From positions 1 through 64,000 of the forward strand of contig VGVY01000003.1 in assembly GCA_016873835.1 (NCBI GenBank): a stretch of 64,000 bases of DNA. Direction: 5' to 3'. The translations under genes and the position numbers were made by a program. This document shows, one piece after another, positions 47,452 to 55,710 of the stretch. Numbering within the stretch: the first letter of the stretch is position 1; every line of letters starts with the position of its first letter. Source of the DNA: Ignavibacteria bacterium. Lineage in GTDB: Bacteria; Bacteroidota; Ignavibacteria; Ignavibacteriales; Melioribacteraceae. The notes under the pieces were generated by a model, which saw only the letters and a program-made list of their open reading frames with translations, was not told the origin of the DNA and did no database searches.

Positions 47452-48528
47452 ATGAGAAAGATAATAACAATTTCATTTGCCTTAATTGGTATTCTCTTTT
47501 TTGTTCAAAAATCTAATGCTCAAAACCTTGAAGAGTCATTATCAAAGCTGACTTCAACTGTAAGCACAAAATATTTATCACCCGTAGTTAATGCATTTGG
47601 TTCAAATTTAAATTCTGGCTGGGTAAACAATGTGCCGTCAGCCACAAAATTAGGATTCAATTTCAATATTAAACTAATTGGTATGGCTTCTTTCTTTGGT
47701 GATGAAGATAAAAGTTTTTCAGCTTCTGGAAAATTTTTCTTCGATGAAAATCAAATTCAGTCTATACTTCAAAACTCCAATATCACGCCGCAATCAATTG
47801 GGCAAACAAGCTATAATGATTTGGTCAACCAAATTAAAAAAGATGAATTCACTGTAACCTTCTCCGGTCCAACAGTCGTCGGCGATAAAAATGACAAATT
47901 AAAAGTTTCATTTCCCGGGAAATCTTATACTGTAGCAAGCGGAACTTTTAATGTTAATCCTTATAACGTATTCATAGATCAAGTGAAAGGGTACATTAAT
48001 AAATTTTTCCCGACTGGCGCCATTCAACTTACCGTTGGAACTGTTGCTGGCACAAATGTAGCTATGCGATACTTTCCAAGTATTGAAATTGAAGATTTTG
48101 GGAAATTTAGTTTTTGGGGATTTGGTGCAATTCATAATCCTGGTGTATGGTTAAAAAATCCTCTGCCGTTAGAAATTGGATTAGGATATTTTTTCCAGAA
48201 GATGACTGTAGGAGATATTTTTGAAAGTAGTGCAAATCAGTTTGGGATTTATTTAGGAAAACGAATTGGCGGAATTATTGCAGTTGAACCCTATGCTGGA
48301 TTAACATTTGAATCAGCTAAAACTAAAGTCAATTACGATTATCAATCCAATGAGACCATTAATGGTGTTAAGGTTAAGCCCGTTAATTTAGGATTTGATA
48401 TTAAAAGCCAGAATTCAGCTTCATTTGTAGTTGGATTGAGTATTAAGCTTGCCGTTATAAATATTAATGCAGATTATAAAATGGCTAATATCAATACTGC
48501 AAGTGCCGGAATCTCATTAGGTTTTTGA
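47452..48528 (+). CDS. Outer-membrane protein, DUF6588-like
   Basis: 358 residues with signal peptide 1-24 (ends SNAQ) and GAGG 7 bases before the ATG. The mature part has strand-rich sequence with regular Gly and aromatic residues and ends SAGISLGF, a C-terminal aromatic as in outer-membrane barrels. The layout (N-terminal YLSPVVNAFGSNLNSGWVNN, later a barrel) recalls DUF6588 proteins of Bacteroidota; that name is a tentative match. It is followed by a strong terminator and is probably transcribed alone. Confidence 0.7.
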   Translation: MRKIITISFALIGILFFVQKSNAQNLEESLSKLTSTVSTKYLSPVVNAFGSNLNSGWVNNVPSATKLGFNFNIKLIGMASFFGDEDKSFSASGKFFFDENQIQSILQNSNITPQSIGQTSYNDLVNQIKKDEFTVTFSGPTVVGDKNDKLKVSFPGKSYTVASGTFNVNPYNVFIDQVKGYINKFFPTGAIQLTVGTVAGTNVAMRYFPSIEIEDFGKFSFWGFGAIHNPGVWLKNPLPLEIGLGYFFQKMTVGDIFESSANQFGIYLGKRIGGIIAVEPYAGLTFESAKTKVNYDYQSNETINGVKVKPVNLGFDIKSQNSASFVVGLSIKLAVININADYKMANINTASAGISLGF

Positions 48529-48557
48529 TTGAATGTTTAGATAAATACCTTTTATTT

Positions 48558-48585
48558 ATCGCCAGTTTTACTGGCGATTTTTTTT
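48558..48585 (+). terminator. Intrinsic terminator
   Basis: Perfect 8-bp stem ATCGCCAG (48558-48565) / CTGGCGAT (48571-48578), 5-base loop, T-run. It ends the outer-membrane protein transcript, so hemW, 17 bases on, needs readthrough or a promoter inside this interval. Confidence 0.9.
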
Positions 48586-48601
48586 GATTGGAATTCCCTT
48601 T

Positions 48602-49741
48602 ATGAACGAAACAGCAATTTATATTCACATCCCTTTCTGCGATCATAAATGTATTTACTGCGATTTTTATTCAATCATCAATTATGATAATGTTTCAAGT
48701 TATCTTGCTTCGCTTAAAACAGAAATAAATTATTATTCAAAAAAATTTTCTAACGACAGAAAAATTATTTCAATTTTTTTTGGCGGCGGAACTCCGTCAT
48801 ATATGGAACCGCAATACATTCAGCAAATTATTGATATAGTGAAAGAAAATTTTTTTGTTGCTGATGAAGCAGAAATAACACTTGAAACTAATCCCGGAAC
48901 AGTTGATAAAGAGAAATTAATTGAGTTTAAGAAATCTGGAATAAACAGAATAAGTATTGGCGTTCAATCCTTTGATGATGATGAATTAAAATTTCTAACT
49001 CGAATTCATAATTCTGAAACTGCTGTAAAAACTGTGCGCGATTCATTTGAATCTGGAATTGAAAATATTAGTCTTGATCTAATTTTTAATCTGCCAAAGC
49101 AGTCAAAGCAAAAATGGCTGTCAAATCTTGAAAAAGCTGTGGCATTGCCGATTAAACACTTATCTGCATATAGTTTAATTCTTGAGCCGGGAACTATTCT
49201 AAATAAAATGGTGATGGATGGAAAGGTAAAAATGCAAAGCGAAGAGCATGATGCTGACTTGTACGAAATGACAATCGATTTTCTAACTCAAAATGGGTAT
49301 GAGCAATACGAAGTTTCTAACTTTGCAAAACCCGGTTATCAATGCATTCATAACATTGCATATTGGGAATACAATGATTACATCGGTTTTGGTACTTCTG
49401 CACACTCATTTGTAAATGGAGAAAGATGGTGGAATTATTCGAGTCTTAATTTTTACAATGCTGCAGTTAAAGCAAAATACAATGCGGTTTGCGGAAGTGA
49501 AAAACTAACTGATAAACAAAAACTTGAAGAGTATGTCATGCTTTCTTTGCGGAGTGAAGGATTAGATATTGATGCTCTTAAAAATCGTTTTGACCTTAAC
49601 TGGTTTGCAGAAAATCAAAAATTAATCACTCAACTAATTGAAGAAAAATATTTAATCCTTACAGATTCGTTTCTAAAGTTAACTCCAAAAGGTTATGCAG
49701 TTTGTGATGAAATTCTTACGAAAATTGTAAATAGAGACTAA
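48602..49741 (+). CDS. hemW: Radical SAM heme chaperone HemW
   Basis: 379 residues from the ATG at 48602; a TTG 18 bases earlier overlaps the terminator T-run and is unlikely. The radical SAM cysteines are C13, C17 and C20 in FCDHKCIYCDF, with the aromatic before the last Cys. FFGGGTPSYM and ISIGVQSFDDDELKFLTRIH are the expected GGGTP and SAM-binding parts. The length is that of HemW rather than HemN (about 450), and the HemN N-terminal extension is missing, so this is probably a heme-trafficking protein and not a coproporphyrinogen oxidase. Confidence 0.93.
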   Translation: MNETAIYIHIPFCDHKCIYCDFYSIINYDNVSSYLASLKTEINYYSKKFSNDRKIISIFFGGGTPSYMEPQYIQQIIDIVKENFFVADEAEITLETNPGTVDKEKLIEFKKSGINRISIGVQSFDDDELKFLTRIHNSETAVKTVRDSFESGIENISLDLIFNLPKQSKQKWLSNLEKAVALPIKHLSAYSLILEPGTILNKMVMDGKVKMQSEEHDADLYEMTIDFLTQNGYEQYEVSNFAKPGYQCIHNIAYWEYNDYIGFGTSAHSFVNGERWWNYSSLNFYNAAVKAKYNAVCGSEKLTDKQKLEEYVMLSLRSEGLDIDALKNRFDLNWFAENQKLITQLIEEKYLILTDSFLKLTPKGYAVCDEILTKIVNRD

Positions 49742-49818
49742 ACCTCTTTATTCAAAATTTTTTGAATTGTTTTTTAATTTAATATTGATAAATTAGACTA
49801 AAAGCTTTTATAATTGAG

Positions 49819-52410
49819 TTGAAAAGTTTAAAACCATTCATATCGATTTACTTAATTCTAATTTCAAATCTGTTAATAACACAAGTCAACTTATGCCAAG
49901 TTCAACCTCAACACTATTATAAACACTATTCAAAATTTAACATCAATAAGATTTCCACTTATATTTTTAATAATGGCGAGGCTGATATTAATATTAATGG
50001 AAATTCTGGTTTCGTATATCCAAGGAATTTGATTGGGCATTATGGAAGTTTAACTTCAATTTTTCAATCAGGTTTTTTATGGGGCGCAAAAATAAATGGT
50101 CAAATAAGAACTGGCGGTTCTGCTTACAGAAGCGGTTTAACACCTGGGAGAATTTTAAATCATGGAAAAGCTGAAAATCCAAATTCAGTAAGTGTTCGCG
50201 TCTATAGAGTAAGAAGAGATTATAAAACTGCAGATTTAACTTCTGAAGCACTTGATGAAAGAAAAATTGTTCTGGAAGTATATAATCAATATCAAAATGA
50301 TTGGAATGAATGGCGCGGGAATGATGGCGCTCCATTTGAAGATATTGATAAAGACGGTAAATATAATCCATCAATAGATATTCCCGGAATTCCTGGTGCA
50401 GACCAAACTCTATGGTTTGTTGCAAATGATCTTGATTCTAATCAAACAAAATATTTATACGGTTCTTTACCAATGGGAATTGAGATGCAGACAACTGTTT
50501 GGGGATATTTTAATCCGACACCTTTTTCAAACATAGTATTCAAAAAATATATACTTATAAATAAAAGTAGCACAACATTTAATGATATGTACATTGGAAT
50601 ATGGTCTGATCCAGATTTAGGATATGCTTCGGATGATGCTGTTGGTTGTGATAGTTTATTGGAAGTTGGGTACATATATAACTATAATCCGACTGATGGA
50701 ACATATTTGCCTCTAAATCCTCCAAGCGTTGGTTTTGCATTATTGCAAGGTCCAATTGTTAATGCCAATACTAATGATAATGCTTTATTCTTAGGTAGGA
50801 GTATCAAGGGTAAAAAAAATCTAAAGATGACAGCTTTTAGTTGGATTTATAAAAATGGACCTTATCCATGGCATGATCCACAACAAGGAAATTATGAGCG
50901 TGGTACACTTTTTCTTTATAATCTATTCCAGGGTTTGCTTGGAAATGGTGAAGGTCACCCTCTAGAGTTATCATTAGGACCAGGAACCACTAAATTCCCA
51001 TATTCTGGGGATCCATTGACTAAAACTGGTTTTGTTGATGGAATAATAAATTTTAACACTACCGGCAGTACGCAACCTGGCGATAAAAGATTAATGGTTT
51101 GTTCCGGTCCATTTAATATGGCACCGGGTGATACACAAGAAGTGATTTTTGCTCAAGTTGCTGGCGGTACTGAATTCAGCATAGATCATTTAAATGCAAT
51201 TACAGTGATGAAGTCATATGTTGCAAAAGCTAAATTCTTTTACAATCAAAATAAACCGTTTGCAAATTTTGAAACAATTAATCCTACAGTTATTCAACTT
51301 GATAGGAAGATTATTTTATCATGGGGTGAAGAGATTGAAAAATTAGAGAGAATTGAAAAGGGAATTTACTTACATAAATTCCAAGGATATAATGTTTACC
51401 AACTTCCATTATATAATTCCAAAATCTCTGATGGAAAATTAATTGCAACTTATGATGTTGTTGATGGAATAGGAAAAATATTTGATTATGAATTTGATCC
51501 AATCACTCAATCCTTAAATAAAAGGGTAAAGTTTTTTGGAACGGATTCTGGCATTAAAAGATTTATAGAAATCAATAAGGATTATTTGAAAGATCAACCG
51601 CTTGCAAATGGAAGCAGTTATTATTTTGGTGTAACAAGCTATTCCAATGTAAATAATTTTGAATTCCCCTCAAGTTATGAAACGCCGTTGTTAATAAAAA
51701 AAGTAGTTCCTCAAACGAGAAATCCGGGGATTACAAAAACTTATGACTATGGCGAGGAAATAATCCCTCAACATGTTTTTGGAAACTCTGATGCAAAAGT
51801 ATCTGTAATGATAATTGACCCTACAAAGTTAAAAGATTGCGAGTATGAAGTTACCTTTCAAAAGGTAAACGGAGTTTTAAGTTTTACTATAAAAAACAAA
51901 ACAGAGAATAAAGTTTTGGCTGTCAATCAAACCAACTTTAGTGGAGATTATGACTATTACATTACAGATGGATTTTTGGTGCGGGTAAAAAATAATAGTT
52001 TAAGACCACTGAATGAAAGTGATGTTTATAAATTCAGTTTAACAAAACAGACATATGAAAAGAATTTAGCAAAATCTGATGTTGAAAAAATAAATGTATT
52101 TCCAAATCCATATTATGGAGTTAATTCTCAAGAATTAAGTAAGTATGAAAGGATTGTTACATTTAGTCATCTTCCAGATAAAGCAACAATAAAAATATTT
52201 AATCTAGCTGGTCAGCAAGTAAGAAAGTTGGATAAAAACTCAACAGAACAATTTTTAAGATGGGATATGCTGAATGAAGATCGTTTTCTAGTTCCGAGCG
52301 GAATATATATAGCATATATAGAAATGCCTGAATTAGGAAGAAAAAAAATATTGAAGCTTGCTATTATACAAGAAGAAATTGTACCGGATTGGTTTCCTTT
52401 GGGATACTAA
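49819..52410 (+). CDS. Large secreted protein with type IX/FlgD-like C-terminal domain
   Basis: 863 residues from a TTG start, the only start that keeps the signal peptide (about 1-27, ends NLCQ). The body (about 30-740) is beta-rich with many Asn/Gly/Tyr and no recognised catalytic domain; a fibronectin-like part is possible around 480-600. The last 100 residues are a FlgD-Ig/T9SS type A-like domain: INVFPNPYYGVN, TIKIFNLAGQQVRKL, LVPSGIYIAYIEM and the final KKILKLAIIQ. This suggests export across the outer membrane by a type IX system. The short tail after it (EEIVPDWFPLGY) is unusual. Function unknown. Confidence 0.8.
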   Translation: MKSLKPFISIYLILISNLLITQVNLCQVQPQHYYKHYSKFNINKISTYIFNNGEADININGNSGFVYPRNLIGHYGSLTSIFQSGFLWGAKINGQIRTGGSAYRSGLTPGRILNHGKAENPNSVSVRVYRVRRDYKTADLTSEALDERKIVLEVYNQYQNDWNEWRGNDGAPFEDIDKDGKYNPSIDIPGIPGADQTLWFVANDLDSNQTKYLYGSLPMGIEMQTTVWGYFNPTPFSNIVFKKYILINKSSTTFNDMYIGIWSDPDLGYASDDAVGCDSLLEVGYIYNYNPTDGTYLPLNPPSVGFALLQGPIVNANTNDNALFLGRSIKGKKNLKMTAFSWIYKNGPYPWHDPQQGNYERGTLFLYNLFQGLLGNGEGHPLELSLGPGTTKFPYSGDPLTKTGFVDGIINFNTTGSTQPGDKRLMVCSGPFNMAPGDTQEVIFAQVAGGTEFSIDHLNAITVMKSYVAKAKFFYNQNKPFANFETINPTVIQLDRKIILSWGEEIEKLERIEKGIYLHKFQGYNVYQLPLYNSKISDGKLIATYDVVDGIGKIFDYEFDPITQSLNKRVKFFGTDSGIKRFIEINKDYLKDQPLANGSSYYFGVTSYSNVNNFEFPSSYETPLLIKKVVPQTRNPGITKTYDYGEEIIPQHVFGNSDAKVSVMIIDPTKLKDCEYEVTFQKVNGVLSFTIKNKTENKVLAVNQTNFSGDYDYYITDGFLVRVKNNSLRPLNESDVYKFSLTKQTYEKNLAKSDVEKINVFPNPYYGVNSQELSKYERIVTFSHLPDKATIKIFNLAGQQVRKLDKNSTEQFLRWDMLNEDRFLVPSGIYIAYIEMPELGRKKILKLAIIQEEIVPDWFPLGY

Positions 52411-52584
52411 ATTGAAAATTATGTGGAGGATTTTTGAGAACTGAAACAAAAATATTTCGTATAGGTGTTTAGTCTATCCATTGGTATTTATTTTTGCAGA
52501 TTTCAAACCAGTGACTATTCCCAAATAAAATAGATGATAATTCTAAATTAATTATTTGAAATTCCTATCTGTTGTTTTATATTG

Positions 52585-52600
52585 CCCTCAAATAAGAGGG
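52585..52600 (+). promoter_or_regulatory. Hairpin covering the ribosome binding site of the SIMPL gene
   Basis: CCCTC (52585-52589) pairs with GAGGG (52596-52600), loop AAATAA. GAGGG is also the Shine-Dalgarno of the ATG at 52608 (7-base spacing), so the hairpin would hide it. Confidence 0.4.
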
Positions 52601-52607
52601 TATATTT

Positions 52608-53339
52608 ATGAAAGAGAAAAATAATTTAATCATTCCGTTTTCAGTCATAGCTGGATCATTAGTTCTATCTGTAATAATTTTCTCGATGGTTTGGAAATCA
52701 GCAAAAAATGCTGATCAAACTATTACTGTAACCGGTTCAGCCAAAAAAGCAATTGTAAGCGATCTTGGAATTCAGAGAGGAACTCTTCAAGCATCAAGTA
52801 TAGATCGGAGATCAGCATATCAAATAGTTGTTCAGCAGATGCCAATAATAATGAAATATCTTGAATCTCAAGGATTTAAAAAAGAGCAGATTGAAGTGTT
52901 CGCCATTAATGGCTATCCTATTTTTGAATTGAATTCTCAGGGCTATCAAACTCAAAGAGTATTAAGCTATGTTTATAGCCAAAGATTTGAAGTAAGATCA
53001 AATGACGTTCAAAAGATTAAAGAATTGTCGCTGTCATTAAGTTCGCTTGTTGAAAAAGGATTAGATATTAGCGTAGATATGCCAGAATATTTATTCACAA
53101 AGCTTGATGACTTAAAAGTTGAAATACAAGCAGAAGCAGCTAAAAATGCCATGGAACGAGCAGAAAAAATTGCATTGGCGACCGGACGTTCTCTGGGTCC
53201 ATTACGTACAGCACGAATGGGTGTAATACAAATTACTCCTCTCAACTCTACTATGATTTCCGATTATGGATTAAATGATGTTTCATCAATTGATAAGGAG
53301 ATTACCGCCGTAGTTTCGGCATCGTTTGAAATCAACTAG
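52608..53339 (+). CDS. SIMPL-domain (DUF541) membrane-anchored protein
   Basis: 243 residues. One N-terminal membrane segment (about 8-29) anchors a periplasmic SIMPL/DUF541 domain (about 35-240): ITVTGSAKKAIVSDLGIQRG, QKIKELSLSLSSLVEKGLDI and AAKNAMERAEKIALATGRSLG, the helix before the final strand. SIMPL proteins (BP26, YggE) form ring or barrel oligomers in the periplasm and have unclear stress roles. Single gene; preceded by a 200-base interval with no other gene. Confidence 0.9.
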   Translation: MKEKNNLIIPFSVIAGSLVLSVIIFSMVWKSAKNADQTITVTGSAKKAIVSDLGIQRGTLQASSIDRRSAYQIVVQQMPIIMKYLESQGFKKEQIEVFAINGYPIFELNSQGYQTQRVLSYVYSQRFEVRSNDVQKIKELSLSLSSLVEKGLDISVDMPEYLFTKLDDLKVEIQAEAAKNAMERAEKIALATGRSLGPLRTARMGVIQITPLNSTMISDYGLNDVSSIDKEITAVVSASFEIN

Positions 53340-53370
53340 TTTTTAGAGATTAAACCAAATTAAGAACTAC

Positions 53371-53394
53371 AAATTTCGAAGTACGAGTTACGAT
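53371..53394. repeat. Left inverted repeat flanking the four-helix-bundle gene
   Basis: The 24-mer that starts AAATTTCGAAGTACGAG and ends TTACGAT is the inverse of 53798-53820 with one mismatch and two single-base gaps. Nearby, TACGAGTTAC (53382) is echoed by TACGAGTTGC (53410), and AAGAACT (53362) faces AGTTCTT (53401), so this leader is densely palindromic. Confidence 0.7.
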
Positions 53395-53441
53395 ATTTAA
53401 AGTTCTTATTACGAGTTGCAAATTCAAATTGAATGTTAAAT

Positions 53442-53804
53442 ATGAAAACAAATTTAATCGATAGAACTAAGAAATTTTCGCTGGATGTTATTTCTTTTGT
53501 TAATAAAATAGAAAAAAACAATACAAATAAAATATTATCATCTCAATTAGTAAGAGCGGCGACTTCAATTGGAGCAAATTATAGGGCTGCTCTTCGAGCA
53601 AAATCAAAAGCTGATTTTATTTATAAAATCAAAATTGTTGAAGAAGAAGCAGACGAAACGATTTATTGGTTAGAATTAATCAAGGAGACAAATATGATAT
53701 TGAACGCAAATATTGACTTTATTTTACAAGAAGCAAATGAATTAACAGCAATTTTCTCCCAAATTTCAATTACAAGTAAAATTAATAAAAAATTTAAATC
53801 GTAA
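53442..53804 (+). CDS. Four-helix bundle protein (S23 family) bounded by inverted repeats
   Basis: 120 residues from the ATG at 53442 (one at 53433 adds three). Family blocks: LIDRTKKFSLDVISFVNKIE, LSSQLVRAATSIGANYRAAL, KSKADFIYKIKIVEEEADET then IYWLELIKE. It is free-standing, not in an rRNA gene. Inverted repeats flank it and the right one overlaps the stop codon, so gene and repeats look like one unit inserted between the SIMPL gene and the rimP operon. Role unknown. It is only distantly similar to the 19.5 kb copy. Confidence 0.85.
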   Translation: MKTNLIDRTKKFSLDVISFVNKIEKNNTNKILSSQLVRAATSIGANYRAALRAKSKADFIYKIKIVEEEADETIYWLELIKETNMILNANIDFILQEANELTAIFSQISITSKINKKFKS

Positions 53805-53820
53805 TTCGACTTTCGAAATT
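53798..53820. repeat. Right inverted repeat flanking the four-helix-bundle gene
   Basis: ATCGTAATTCGACTTTCGAA and the next three bases (ATT) mirror 53371-53394. The arm begins inside the last sense codons and covers the TAA at 53802-53804. Confidence 0.7.
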
Positions 53821-53882
53821 AGTACCTCCATAAAGACTGTTTGCAAATTCCATTAATTATAGCTAAGTTTGTTCATTCATTT

Positions 53883-53904
53883 TCGCCCCTCGAGGGCGAT
53901 TTTT
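53883..53904 (+). terminator. Hairpin with T-run just upstream of rimP
   Basis: TCGCCC (53883-53888) / GGGCGA (53894-53899), loop CTCGA, then TTTTT after A/T. It lies 12 bases before the rimP ATG. It may end upstream transcription or attenuate the rimP-nusA operon. Confidence 0.7.
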
Positions 53905-53915
53905 GTTTATAGAAT

Positions 53916-54362
53916 ATGGAAAAAGCTCAAATATTTGCAAAATTCGAAGAAATTGTTGCATCGCTCGGTTGTCTTCTCATTGACTTACAATTTCGGGGTG
54001 ATGACCGGTTTCGAATTGTTGAAGTCTACATCGATAATGAAAAAGGAATTACTACTGATGATTGTTCTGCAGTTAGTAGAGCTTTAAATGAAGTCATTCA
54101 GTTAGAAAATTTGATTGATTCAAATTTTCGATTGGATGTGTCTTCTCCTGGAGTTGATAGACCGCTTAAATATTTGGTTCAGTATACAAAACATATTAAT
54201 CGAAAATTAGAAATTGAATTCACAAAAGATTTAGAAACCAAAAAGATTATTGGAAAACTTGTTCGAGTAGAAGGCGAAGATATTTTTCTTCAAGAAAAAC
54301 AAAACGAGTATAAAATAAATTTCAAAAATGTAATTAAAGCAAAAGTACAAATTAGCTTTTGA
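53916..54362 (+). CDS. rimP: Ribosome maturation factor RimP
   Basis: 148 residues. The two-domain RimP plan is seen: the N-terminal alpha/beta part with GCLLIDLQFRGDDRFRIVEVYI and the hallmark DDCSAVSRALNEVI, then RLDVSSPGVDRPLK, and a small SH3-like C-terminal barrel (IIGKLVRVEGEDIFL). It assists 30S assembly. It opens the cluster leading to nusA and infB, as in most bacteria; nusA starts 16 bases after its stop. Confidence 0.95.
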   Translation: MEKAQIFAKFEEIVASLGCLLIDLQFRGDDRFRIVEVYIDNEKGITTDDCSAVSRALNEVIQLENLIDSNFRLDVSSPGVDRPLKYLVQYTKHINRKLEIEFTKDLETKKIIGKLVRVEGEDIFLQEKQNEYKINFKNVIKAKVQISF

Positions 54363-54378
54363 TCACGGAGGAGTATAG

Positions 54379-55626
54379 ATGAACACCGAAATAGTAGAAT
54401 CCTTTTCGCAGATGGTGCGCGAAAAAAGTCTTGACAAAGATGTTCTTGCCGGTATTATTGAAGAAATTTTTGGACTTATGGTAAAGAAAAAATTTGGACA
54501 AGAAGCAAAATATGATGTTGTTGTAAATATGGACAAAGGTGATATTGAAATCTTTCTAGAAAGAACGATAGTTGATGAAGTCCAAGATCCTGGAACAGAG
54601 ATAAGTATTAATGAAGTTAATGAAAAAGGAAATGATGATGAACTTGAAGTGGGAGAAGACTTTGTAGAAAAAATAGAGCTTAATCATTTTGGCAGAAGAC
54701 TAATAAATCTTGCTAGACAAAGTTTAAATCAAAAAATTCGCGAAATAGAAAAAGAGATAGTATATAATGAATACAGTGAGATGATTGGTGAAATTGTTGT
54801 TGGTGATATTTATCAAGTTAGAAGAAATGATGTTCTGGTTAATCACAATAAGAATGAATTGCTGCTTCCTAGAATTGAACAAATTCCACGAGAGAAATAT
54901 AGGAAAGGTGATACAATTCGTGCGGTTATTAAAGAAGTTAAGAAAACACCGAATGGACCAGTAATAATTGTTTCGCGTGGAGATAATTTATTCTTACGAA
55001 GATTGTTTGAAATTGAAATCCCGGAAATTTATGACGGAGTGATAGAGATAAAAGGAATTGCACGGGAACCCGGAGAACGGGCAAAGGTTGCAGTTGAATC
55101 TCAGGATGCTAGAATTGATGCAGTTGGCGCTTGCGTTGGAATGAAAGGTGTTCGTATTCACGCTATCGTTCGCGAATTAAATAATGAAAACATCGATGTT
55201 GTTAATTACTCTGAAGATTCTTTTGTGTTTGTACAAAGATGTTTAGCTCCGGCAAAACTTAAACAGATAGAAATTGATGACGATGCAAAAAAATGTATTG
55301 TAACGGCAGATAGCGACCAGGTTTCTCTAATAGTTGGAAGAAGCGGTGTAAACATTCGGCTTGCAATGAAATTGAGCGGATATGATATTGAAGTCATTCG
55401 AGTTGAAAAACCACTCGAAGAATATGAAGAAGATGTTGAATTACCAGAACTAAGAGAAGAACTTGGAAGTGACATAGTTGATCTGTTGATCAACCATAAT
55501 TTTGAAACTGCTGTTGAAGTATTAAAAGCTGGTGTTGATAAATTGATAGAAATTGAAGGAATTGATGAAGAAAAAGCAAAAGAGATTGTTGAAATCCTTG
55601 AGAATCAATTTGAGGAAGAAGAATAG
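54379..55626 (+). CDS. nusA: Transcription termination/antitermination protein NusA
   Basis: 415 residues, the length usual in this group (no long C-terminal acidic repeats as in E. coli, 495). N-terminal RNA-polymerase-binding domain 1-125, S1 domain about 130-200 (GEIVVGDIYQVRRNDVLV), then KH domains with IKGIAREPGERAKVAVES, GACVGMKGVRIHAIVREL and LIVGRSGVNIRLAMKLSG; the C-terminus has a helix-hairpin-like LIEIEGIDEEKAKEIVEIL. It binds RNA polymerase and nascent RNA. GGAGGAG precedes the ATG. Confidence 0.97.
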   Translation: MNTEIVESFSQMVREKSLDKDVLAGIIEEIFGLMVKKKFGQEAKYDVVVNMDKGDIEIFLERTIVDEVQDPGTEISINEVNEKGNDDELEVGEDFVEKIELNHFGRRLINLARQSLNQKIREIEKEIVYNEYSEMIGEIVVGDIYQVRRNDVLVNHNKNELLLPRIEQIPREKYRKGDTIRAVIKEVKKTPNGPVIIVSRGDNLFLRRLFEIEIPEIYDGVIEIKGIAREPGERAKVAVESQDARIDAVGACVGMKGVRIHAIVRELNNENIDVVNYSEDSFVFVQRCLAPAKLKQIEIDDDAKKCIVTADSDQVSLIVGRSGVNIRLAMKLSGYDIEVIRVEKPLEEYEEDVELPELREELGSDIVDLLINHNFETAVEVLKAGVDKLIEIEGIDEEKAKEIVEILENQFEEEE

Positions 55627-55710
55627 GTACAAGATTAAAAATTAGAACAAGTATAAATTATTACTTAGAAAACAAATTATAGAAAAAATCTCAAAATCGG
55701 GTAAATACTA

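Noticed and set aside
53869-54087. Open frame overlapping the start of rimP
   Set aside because: Out of frame with rimP, covers the terminator hairpin and has no family likeness.
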